Source of the DNA: Spirochaetia bacterium UBA5550
GTDB lineage: Bacteria > Spirochaetota > UBA4802 > UBA5550
Reading direction: 5' to 3'
Length of the DNA stretch: 6,261 nucleotides
NCBI GenBank assembly: GCA_002425885.1
Contig: DINC01000382.1
Coordinates: 6,860-13,120 of the forward strand
Under the pieces are notes generated by a model. That model saw nothing but the letters and a program-made list of their open reading frames with translations. It did not search any database and had not been told where the DNA came from. Both the position numbers and the translations under genes were made by a program. Every line of letters starts with the position of its first letter. Position 1 is the first letter of the stretch. Shown piece after piece: positions 1 through 5,029 of the stretch.

Positions 1-70
1 TAGATATTAAGTATAACGACAATTACTAAATGCACAAATTATAGTCAAATGTTTTTTATTAAAGCCCAAG

Positions 71-98
71 TAGGCAAAATATAAAATATGACTATAAT
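71..98 (+). promoter_or_regulatory. Candidate sigma70-type promoter of the flgG operon
   Basis: A perfect -10 hexamer TATAAT lies at 93-98. A weak -35 match, TAGGCA (4 of 6 to TTGACA), lies at 71-76, with a 16-nt spacer. Transcription would start near 105 and give a leader of about 23 nt before the flgG ATG. I looked for a sigma28 flagellar promoter (TAAA, 15 nt, GCCGATAA) and did not find one. The surrounding 118 bases are very AT-rich, so a TATAAT by chance is possible. The operon may also be read from genes left of the window. Confidence 0.4.
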
Positions 99-113
99 AA
101 TTTCATAAAAAGC

Positions 114-122
114 GGAAGGTGA
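114..122 (+). promoter_or_regulatory. Ribosome binding site that decides the flgG start
   Basis: GGAAGGTGA at 114-122 is a strong Shine-Dalgarno match ending 5 nt before ATG at 128. A GTG at 119 is in frame with flgG but lies inside this element, so it cannot be the start that the element serves. ATG 128 gives the expected FlgG N-terminus. Confidence 0.75.
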
Positions 123-127
123 CTAAT

Positions 128-922
128 ATGATGAGATCTCTCTGGACTGCGGCATCAGGAATGATAGGACAGCAGTTTAATATAGATACTATTTCGAATA
201 ACCTGTCAAATGTAAACACTACAGGTTTTAAAAAGCAGAGAGCTGAGTTTGAAGATTTGCTCTATCAGACAGTTTTATCAGCCGGTACACCTGCTACAGA
301 AATCACAGAAATCCCTACAGGAATACAGGTGGGGCATGGCGTAAAGGTGGCTGCAACGCAAAAGATGTTTGAACAGGGGAGTTTGCAGAATACTGAGAAT
401 AAACTCGATATGGCGCTTGAAGGGGAAGGTTTTTTTAAGATTCAGCTCTATGATGGATCTCATGCTTACACACGGGACGGATCTTTTAAAATTGATTCCA
501 ACAGGCAGGTGGTTACATCAAACGGATATCTTCTCGAGCCTCCTGTTGTACTTCCGGAAAATTTTATAATGAATACCCTGGCAATTAGTCAGGATGGAAA
601 AATTACAGTTAACATTGTCGGAGAGGAAGATCCGGTTGAAGTGGCTCAACTTGAAATTTATAGATTTGTTAACCCGGCAGGCCTTAGTTCAATAGGAGGA
701 AACCTGTTTAGAACTACTCCTGCAAGCGGTGATGAGATACCGGGGCAGCCTGCATTTGAGGGTATGGCGAAAGTTCATCAGGGATTTCTTGAAATGTCAA
801 ATGTAAAAGTCGTTGAAGAAATGGTTAATATGATTGTTGCACAGAGAGCTTACGAGGTTAATTCAAAAGCAATTCAGACATCAGATTCAATGCTGAATAC
901 TGCAATAGGACTGAAGCGATAA
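128..922 (+). CDS. flgG: Flagellar distal rod protein FlgG
   Basis: FlgG forms the distal part of the flagellar rod, the drive shaft that crosses the periplasm and joins the hook. The 264-residue product has the usual family length. Residues 1-36 carry the rod/hook N-terminal signature, with SNNLSNVNTTGFK at about 23-35. The segment 42-76 (FEDLLYQT, then AGTPATEITEIPTGIQVGHG) is the stretch typical of FlgG rather than of FlgE or FlgF. The middle holds the FlgE/F/G-like fold (GEGFFKI at 99-105). The C-terminal helix contains SNVKVVEEMVNMIVAQRAYEVNSKAIQTSD at about 224-253, the other half of the rod coiled coil. There is no cleavable signal peptide, as expected for a substrate of the flagellar type III export apparatus. 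ATG 128 is preferred to the in-frame GTG 119, which lies in the Shine-Dalgarno. The stop shares one base with the flgA start. Wording is closest to spirochaete FlgG as I remember it. Confidence 0.97.
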   Translation: MMRSLWTAASGMIGQQFNIDTISNNLSNVNTTGFKKQRAEFEDLLYQTVLSAGTPATEITEIPTGIQVGHGVKVAATQKMFEQGSLQNTENKLDMALEGEGFFKIQLYDGSHAYTRDGSFKIDSNRQVVTSNGYLLEPPVVLPENFIMNTLAISQDGKITVNIVGEEDPVEVAQLEIYRFVNPAGLSSIGGNLFRTTPASGDEIPGQPAFEGMAKVHQGFLEMSNVKVVEEMVNMIVAQRAYEVNSKAIQTSDSMLNTAIGLKR

Positions 923-1437
923 TGTTCAGGTTTTTTTTATCGCTCATTCTAATGCTCCCTTTGTCTGCTTCAGCTCGTGTATGTATCTATCTTATACCCG
1001 AAGTTGAAGCATATAACAGGAGTTTAACGCTTTCAGATATAGCCAGCATCGAAGGGGACCCGGCTGGACAGGCTGGAGTGCTCAAGATACCTCAGTCTTT
1101 GTATAAAGATTTTATTGTGGATCGCAGTGAACTGAATGATTATCTGTCAATGTCTCTTAATCAGACTTTTACAATATTCGGAAACGGGGCCAAACTTTCA
1201 TTTAAAAGCAATATACCTGATGAATCACCTGTAGTAATAAAAGATGATAAACCCTTTATAGTAAAGAAAGGCGAAAATGTTGATTTGGTAATCAGGAAGA
1301 AAGGGATAAGCATCGAAATGTCAGGAAAATCTTTGCAGAATGGCACAGAAGATGATGAAATTTCAGTAAGGCTTAAAAACGGTAAAATTCTGAAAGGTAA
1401 ACCATTAGGAGCTGGCAGGGTGGCGGTGCACTTATGA
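922..1437 (+). CDS. flgA: FlgA, periplasmic chaperone for P-ring assembly
   Basis: FlgA is a periplasmic chaperone that helps FlgI polymerise around the rod. The 171-residue product starts with a Sec signal peptide (FRFFLSLILMLPLSASA, cleavage likely near residue 18). The identifying part is C-terminal: residues 108-171 form a SAF-like beta-clip domain, including KPFIVKKGENVDLVIRKKG, SLQNG, EISVRLKNGKILKG and a final GRVAVHL. This follows the FlgA pattern of a small domain that ends in a beta-strand shortly before the stop. Residues 34-75 (SLTLSDIASIEGD, LKIPQSL) match the N-terminal half of the family more loosely. It is shorter than enterobacterial FlgA (about 220 residues). AGGA at 907-910, inside flgG, can serve as the ribosome site, and the ATG overlaps the flgG stop by one base (TAATG), so translation is probably coupled. 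The ATGA overlap with flgH continues this. Confidence 0.85.
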   Translation: MFRFFLSLILMLPLSASARVCIYLIPEVEAYNRSLTLSDIASIEGDPAGQAGVLKIPQSLYKDFIVDRSELNDYLSMSLNQTFTIFGNGAKLSFKSNIPDESPVVIKDDKPFIVKKGENVDLVIRKKGISIEMSGKSLQNGTEDDEISVRLKNGKILKGKPLGAGRVAVHL

Positions 1438-2063
1438 GAAGGATCTGTTTATTTCTTCTGTTGTTTTTAATGACCTGCATCTCTCTTAATTCAGCAACTG
1501 TCTGGGTCGATCGCGATATATATATAGCTGACAGAAATCTTAAAGTAGGAGATATTATCGTTGTAAATGTCAAAGACTTCTCGCGGCTTAAATTTGACAT
1601 AGCGCTGGTAAATAATTCATCTTCAAATGTTGAATCCAATCCTGATGTTACAATTACCGGTTTTTTACCTAAAGTTTCATCAAATAAAAATACCAAGAAT
1701 AATGAGTCTACAAATTTTACAGGGAGCTCAAAGATTGAGCTGGCTGTAGCATCACGAATTATTGAATTACAGAATAACGGTAATTCAGTAATTAGCGGTA
1801 CGCGTACTTATACATTCAACGGCGTCACCAACACTTTAAGCGTTGCCGGAATTGTTGACCCGAAACATGTCAGCGGCGGTCTTATCGATTCTGAGTTCGT
1901 AGCTGATTTCAGAATTCAGATTACCGGCAGGAAAGAGGGCCTCACAATCAGAAAAGCACAAATCGGTCAGAACGGGACCTCCACGGCTGAACTGACAGAG
2001 ACAGAAAAACAGCAGATAATAATAGATTATCTTGAAAAAATAATCAGGGAACTGACCAGGTAG
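1434..2063 (+). CDS. flgH: FlgH, flagellar L-ring protein
   Basis: In Gram-negative bacteria with external flagella, FlgH forms the outer-membrane L-ring. The 209-residue product has a hydrophobic N-terminus (residues 4-20), then the family core: RNLKVGDIIVVNV at 34-46, an Asn/Ser-rich low-complexity middle (about 60-97), LSVAGIVDPKHVS at 135-147 and LIDSEFVADFRIQITGR at 150-166. These last two blocks are the FlgH hallmark (GIV.P.D.... S..VAD.RI). Two things are odd. The only Cys (C15, in FLMTC) sits in a poor lipobox, with Met at -2 and Thr at -1, so cleavage by signal peptidase I after SLNSA is as likely as lipidation. The C-terminus is a charged, probably helical EKQQIIIDYLEKIIREL segment instead of the WLQRFF-type ending I recall for enterobacterial FlgH. 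The start overlaps the flgA stop by 4 nt (ATGA), and the stop abuts the flgI ATG. Confidence 0.9.
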   Translation: MRRICLFLLLFLMTCISLNSATVWVDRDIYIADRNLKVGDIIVVNVKDFSRLKFDIALVNNSSSNVESNPDVTITGFLPKVSSNKNTKNNESTNFTGSSKIELAVASRIIELQNNGNSVISGTRTYTFNGVTNTLSVAGIVDPKHVSGGLIDSEFVADFRIQITGRKEGLTIRKAQIGQNGTSTAELTETEKQQIIIDYLEKIIRELTR

Positions 2064-3077
2064 ATGAAAAAAATTGTATTCTATATATTTTCTTTTTTCT
2101 TTATGCTCTGCTCATTTTCGGCATATCCGGAGATTCCGGTTAAAATAAAGAACCTGAGTTTTATTGATGGTTATAAACCAAACCAGGTTTACGGCTACGG
2201 CCTTGTAGTCGGTCTTGCCGGTACCGGTGATTCAAAATCGAATCTCACGAAGAGTTCACTGAAAAATATGCTCAATTCAATCGGTATACAGGAAACTAAT
2301 CCTTCGACTAAAAACACTGCAGCGGTTATGATTTCTGCTACAATACCGCCTCATCTCAGGATTGGTGAAAAGATTGATGTCTCTGTATCGTCTGTTGGTG
2401 ATTCAAAATCACTTATCGGCGGAATACTTATTCAATCTCCTCTCAAGGGGGCTGATGGTAATATCTATGTAGTGGCGCAGGGTAAACTCTCTTTCCCGTC
2501 AGGAGAGGATAGAAGAAGCAGTGTAAAAACTTCAGGTTTAATAGTCTCAGGAGGTATTGTTGAGAAAGAAATTAAGCCTGAATTCATTATAAAAACAGCT
2601 GATGATAAAGAGGCGCTTAACCTTGTACTGAAAAGGTGGGATTACTCCACAGCAGATAGAATGATGAAGGCTCTTGGAAAAAAACTTAAAAAAAGCGAAG
2701 TAACGCTATCAGAAAACGGTAAAATACTGGTTACCATTGATAAGGATATTCCGCTGTCTGAATTTATATCAAATATTGAAAACGTTGAAATTGTACCTGA
2801 AACAAATGCGGTGGTGGTTGTTAATGAGCGGGACGGGACTATAGTAACCGGAGGAAATGTTTCAATTTCTGAGGCTATGATCAGTAAAAAAGGGATGATG
2901 ATACAGGTCGAAAATTCCGATAAAAAAGTAAATGCTGCGTATATTAAAGATGCTGCAACAGTGAAGGACCTTGTTGACAGTCTTAATGCAGTTGGAGCAA
3001 CAACTGAGGATATTATCTCAATTCTTAAAGCATTAAAAGATTCAGGTGCGCTTCATGCGGAGCTTATAGTAAGGTAG
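2064..3077 (+). CDS. flgI: FlgI, flagellar P-ring protein
   Basis: FlgI is a secreted periplasmic protein that polymerises into the P-ring, the bushing around the distal rod. The 337-residue product has a signal peptide (KKIVFYIFSFFFMLCSFSA, cleavage near residue 20) and the family motifs in order: NQVYGYGLVVGLAGTGDS at 40-57, SLKNMLNSIGI at 65-75, NTAAVMISATIPPHLRIGEKIDVSVSSVGDSKSLIGG at 84-120, SPLKGADGNIYVVAQG at 125-140, NERDGTIVTGGNV at 254-266, VKDLVDSLNAVGATTEDIISILKALK at 300-325 and the terminal GALHAELIVR. Its length is slightly under that of enterobacterial FlgI (about 365). The only cysteine (C16) is in the signal peptide, so the mature protein has no intramolecular disulfide. The ATG follows the flgH TAG directly; CAGGGA at 2045-2050 or CAGG at 2057-2060, both in the flgH end, are the possible ribosome sites. 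Confidence 0.97.
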   Translation: MKKIVFYIFSFFFMLCSFSAYPEIPVKIKNLSFIDGYKPNQVYGYGLVVGLAGTGDSKSNLTKSSLKNMLNSIGIQETNPSTKNTAAVMISATIPPHLRIGEKIDVSVSSVGDSKSLIGGILIQSPLKGADGNIYVVAQGKLSFPSGEDRRSSVKTSGLIVSGGIVEKEIKPEFIIKTADDKEALNLVLKRWDYSTADRMMKALGKKLKKSEVTLSENGKILVTIDKDIPLSEFISNIENVEIVPETNAVVVVNERDGTIVTGGNVSISEAMISKKGMMIQVENSDKKVNAAYIKDAATVKDLVDSLNAVGATTEDIISILKALKDSGALHAELIVR

Positions 3078-3083
3078 GTTATT

Positions 3084-3461
3084 ATGAATACTATTCAGGA
3101 TTTATATCAGACAAAAATTAATTCCGGTGCCGGCACTGCTGAGAATAAACTGAAAAGTCTTAATTCATCTGCCGCTTTTGACAACGCGGTTTCTGAAGCC
3201 TTAAATCCATCCCGAAAGAATGTAATGAACAAACAGCAGAAAAAGCTGTGGGATACATGCGTTGAAGCTGAATCACTTTTCGTGAATAAGATGCTTAAAG
3301 AGATGAGAAAAAGCGTTGATAAAGGTGAATGGCTTCACGGAGGTTTTGCTGAAGAGATCTTTGAAGATATGCTTTACGATGAATATTCACTTCAGGTTTC
3401 AAAAAGTTCCAACCTCGGGATGGCGAAGATGCTGTATAATGAATTAAGCCGCAGAATGTAA
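3084..3461 (+). CDS. flgJ: FlgJ-type rod-binding protein, rod-binding domain only
   Basis: The 125-residue product matches the N-terminal rod-binding domain of FlgJ, which caps or scaffolds the growing rod. Residues 53-121 hold the domain: KKLWDTCVEAESLFVNKMLKEMRKS, then FAEEIFEDMLYDEYSLQVSKSSNLGMAKMLYNEL, close to the family pattern of FE..F...MLK.MR, F..M.D.E.A and GLG.A..LY. Residues 1-50 are polar and look disordered. The C-terminal glucosaminidase domain that cuts peptidoglycan in enterobacterial FlgJ (about 310 residues) is absent, so a separate hydrolase must open the wall. Single-domain FlgJ is common outside the Gamma- and Betaproteobacteria. There is no signal peptide, consistent with type III export. 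AAGGTAGG at 3071-3078, partly in the flgI end, is a good ribosome site 5 nt before the ATG. This is the last gene of the run; the stop is 4 nt from the end of the convergent HD-GYP gene. Confidence 0.9.
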   Translation: MNTIQDLYQTKINSGAGTAENKLKSLNSSAAFDNAVSEALNPSRKNVMNKQQKKLWDTCVEAESLFVNKMLKEMRKSVDKGEWLHGGFAEEIFEDMLYDEYSLQVSKSSNLGMAKMLYNELSRRM

Positions 3462-3465
3462 ACTT

Positions 3466-4749
3466 TCAGCTAATATGATTATCGAAAAGCGCCCTGATAT
3501 AAACCGGCGGCGTATCCAGAAGAATTTTACTCAGTTCCCTGTTGTAAAGTCTACCAAGTCCGTTTTTAATCTCCCTGTATGCATTATCGAATGAAGCCTG
3601 TTTTCGATATGATCTTTCACTTGTTATCGCGTCAAAAGTATCTGAAATAGCGATTATCTGCGCAAGTATATCTATGTCATCTTCTAAAAGTCCGGCAGGG
3701 TAGCCGGAACCGTCAAGGCGTTCATGGTGCTGTTTTGTAATAGTTGCAATTTCATTCATTGATGAAATTTTATTAAGTATGTGAAATGAATGGAGCGGAT
3801 GATTTTTGATCATCTCCCATTCGCGGGAATCGGGATCGTGTTTTTTATCAAGTATTTCATGAGGGATGCTTATTTTGCCCGCATCATGCAGGAGGCCGGC
3901 CACCTCTGCTTTTATAATCTCAGATGTTGAAAAACCGGCTCTTTCTGCGATGAATTTTGAAAGAATGGAAACTCTCGTTGAATGGCCGTGCGTATAGCCG
4001 TGTTTGGCATCTATGACCCTGGCGAATAATCTAAGTATCGGATAAAGGCCGGCCATACCGAGTCCTTCCCAATAGTTGTCCCCATGATCTTCCGCATCAT
4101 TTAACAGGTATTTTTTTTCAAGCTGAAGGAACCTTTCTGAAGATTCTTCAGGTTTAAATTCACCTTTATCAGTCATGTCGCATATCAGATCTGCGATACC
4201 GGGATTGAATGAAGTTCCCCGTTGATCAATAATTACTTTTAATGCATCCGTTAGTGAATACCTGTCGCGATCAAGTCGCGGTGTTTGAAGAGAATCAAAG
4301 CAGTCAACTGCACTGAGTATCTGAACTTCTACCGGAATTTCATTTCCTGAAATTTTATCCGGATATCCTGAACCATCCCATTTCTCATGATGCCACCTGA
4401 TCCAGAAAGAGAGATCGCTCAGTTCAGGTATTGCTGCGGCAATTCTTCCTCCTGTAATTGAATGCTGCTGAACAGAGATATATTCATCTTTTGTGAGAGT
4501 ACTTTTTTTGCGAAGAATGTTGATGTCGACTCCGATTTTGCCGATATCATGTATCAGTCCGGCGAAATAGAGCTGCTGTATTTTTTTCGAAGGGAGTCCG
4601 AGCTTGTCTCCTATTATGACGCAGCTTTCTCCTACCCGCACAGAGTGCTGATGTGTAGGGTGATCGTTAAGATCAAACTCAAGAACCAGTCCTAAAGCCT
4701 TAAGGCATTCATTAAGAATCTGACTCCTGTTTGAAATACCGGTTTTCAT
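3466..4749 (-). CDS. Tandem HD-GYP domain protein, probable cyclic-di-nucleotide phosphodiesterase
   Basis: HD-GYP domains are metal-dependent phosphodiesterases that hydrolyse cyclic di-GMP (some act on related cyclic dinucleotides). This 427-residue protein has two. Domain 1 (about 20-190) shows H35, the HD pair H67-D68 in GLIHDIGK, H96, H120-H121 in HHEKWDGSGYP and D149. Domain 2 (about 235-420) shows H256, H288-D289 in GLLHDAGK, H317 or H320, H341-H342 in HHERLDGSGYP and D370. All expected metal ligands and both GYP motifs are therefore present, so both domains may be active. A charged linker of about 40 residues (195-235) joins them. I see no receiver, GAF, PAS or membrane segment, so it appears cytoplasmic and its input signal is unknown. 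An in-frame stop directly precedes ATG 4749, and no alternative ATG, GTG or TTG lies near the N-terminus. No Shine-Dalgarno is visible upstream. It converges on the flagellar operon, which suggests but does not prove a motility role. Confidence 0.93.
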   Translation of the reverse strand: MKTGISNRSQILNECLKALGLVLEFDLNDHPTHQHSVRVGESCVIIGDKLGLPSKKIQQLYFAGLIHDIGKIGVDINILRKKSTLTKDEYISVQQHSITGGRIAAAIPELSDLSFWIRWHHEKWDGSGYPDKISGNEIPVEVQILSAVDCFDSLQTPRLDRDRYSLTDALKVIIDQRGTSFNPGIADLICDMTDKGEFKPEESSERFLQLEKKYLLNDAEDHGDNYWEGLGMAGLYPILRLFARVIDAKHGYTHGHSTRVSILSKFIAERAGFSTSEIIKAEVAGLLHDAGKISIPHEILDKKHDPDSREWEMIKNHPLHSFHILNKISSMNEIATITKQHHERLDGSGYPAGLLEDDIDILAQIIAISDTFDAITSERSYRKQASFDNAYREIKNGLGRLYNRELSKILLDTPPVYIRALFDNHIS

Positions 4750-4755
4750 TTAATA

Positions 4756-4784
4756 AACAAAGCATTAAGGAAAAGATATGTCAA
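4756..4784 (-). promoter_or_regulatory. Candidate promoter of the HD-GYP gene, possibly giving a leaderless mRNA
   Basis: On the minus strand a perfect -35 hexamer TTGACA lies at 4784-4779. At a 17-nt spacing comes TTTGTT (4761-4756), which keeps T1, T3 and T6 of the -10 consensus but lacks A2, so the -10 is weak. Transcription would start about 7 nt further on, at or next to the A of the ATG at 4749. No purine-rich ribosome site is present in the 20 nt before that ATG, which fits a leaderless or very short leader. Confidence 0.35.
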
Positions 4785-4903
4785 TATTTTTATTCGGCAC
4801 TATTATTGAGCTATGTGTGCTGTGCTATAATTCTTTTCATGTTTTTTATCAATCATTATCTGAAGTATTACTCTGTGAGTTCCGGGCATCCTGTGCTGAT
4901 TAA
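4778..4903 (+). CDS. Uncertain small ORF, 41 residues with four cysteines
   Basis: I do not recognise this ORF. ATG 4778 is preceded by AAGGA at 4767-4771 with a 6-nt gap, a good Shine-Dalgarno arrangement, and the frame runs to TAA at 4901-4903. The product starts MSIFLFGTIIELCVLCYNSF, is hydrophobic at the N-terminus and has Cys at 13, 16, 33 and 39 (a CxxC plus a Cx5C). It lies divergently beside the HD-GYP gene and upstream of the cysteine desulfurase gene. Its 5' end overlaps the TTGACA box assigned to the HD-GYP promoter. Against it: the region is AT-rich, a second frame is also open here and encodes a hydrophobic stretch, and no family resemblance is visible. It may be chance, a remnant or a real small protein. 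Confidence 0.22.
   Translation: MSIFLFGTIIELCVLCYNSFHVFYQSLSEVLLCEFRASCAD
4823..4831 (+). promoter_or_regulatory. Extended -10 promoter element facing the cysteine desulfurase gene
   Basis: TGCTATAAT at 4823-4831 is a perfect extended -10 (TG, one base, TATAAT), a class that can work without a good -35. The best upstream hexamer, TTGAGC at 4806-4811, is only 14 nt away and is probably not used. Transcription would start near 4838 and give a leader of about 190 nt that contains the inverted repeat at 4948-4993. It lies within the uncertain 41-residue ORF, which argues that only one of the two is functional. Confidence 0.4.
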
Positions 4904-4945
4904 TTTATTATGAATAATTATAGACTATATTGATATTAATAATAC

Positions 4946-4974
4946 TTGACTTGGTCTGTTTAAAGGAATTTTCT
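4946..4974 (+). promoter_or_regulatory. Weak alternative promoter close to the cysteine desulfurase gene
   Basis: TTGACT at 4946-4951 matches the -35 consensus in 5 of 6 bases. The hexamer 17 nt downstream, TTTTCT at 4969-4974, is a poor -10; TGTATT at 4974-4979 is better but lies at a 22-nt spacing. The -35 box overlaps the left arm of the inverted repeat. If used, the leader would be about 50 nt. Confidence 0.2.
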
Positions 4975-4993
4975 GTATTAAAAACAGACAGTC
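4948..4993 (+). repeat. Inverted repeat / hairpin upstream of the cysteine desulfurase gene
   Basis: GTCTGTTT at 4954-4961 is perfectly complementary to AAACAGAC at 4982-4989. After a 2-nt bulge (4952-4953), GACT at 4948-4951 pairs with AGTC at 4990-4993. The total is 12 base pairs around a 20-nt AT-rich loop. No T-run follows the right arm, so it is not an intrinsic terminator. It ends 36 nt before the ATG and about 23 nt before the ribosome site. It could act as an RNA hairpin in the leader or as a DNA operator. No known riboswitch consensus is recognisable. Confidence 0.5.
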
Positions 4994-5016
4994 CGAGATA
5001 TAAAAGTATTTTATAA

Positions 5017-5022
5017 CAGGAA
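5017..5022 (+). promoter_or_regulatory. Ribosome binding site of the cysteine desulfurase gene
   Basis: CAGGAA at 5017-5022 is followed by a 7-nt AT-rich spacer and ATG 5030, whose product begins MKIYFDNAAT, the normal start of the family. This fixes the start. Confidence 0.65.
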
Positions 5023-5029
5023 ATATATT

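Noticed and set aside
60..85. Sigma28-type flagellar promoter beginning with TAAA at 60-63
   Set aside because: The sequence 15 nt further on is ATATAAAA and does not resemble GCCGATAA.
119..127. GTG start three codons upstream of the flgG ATG
   Set aside because: It lies inside the Shine-Dalgarno that serves ATG 128, and FlgG proteins normally begin at the MMRSLW position.
1373..1696. 107-codon minus-strand open frame across the flgA/flgH junction
   Set aside because: It is antisense to two well-supported genes, shows no family resemblance and has no promoter or ribosome site of note.
4462..4695. 77-codon plus-strand frame antisense to the HD-GYP N-terminal domain
   Set aside because: It is a shadow of a strongly supported gene; its sequence shows no recognisable domain.
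4731..4913. 60-codon plus-strand frame starting with TTG, hydrophobic in the middle
   Set aside because: Its start lies within the HD-GYP coding sequence, it has no ribosome site and no internal ATG before the hydrophobic segment. The hydrophobicity can be explained by the T-rich strand. It is kept only as a possible remnant in the small-ORF finding.
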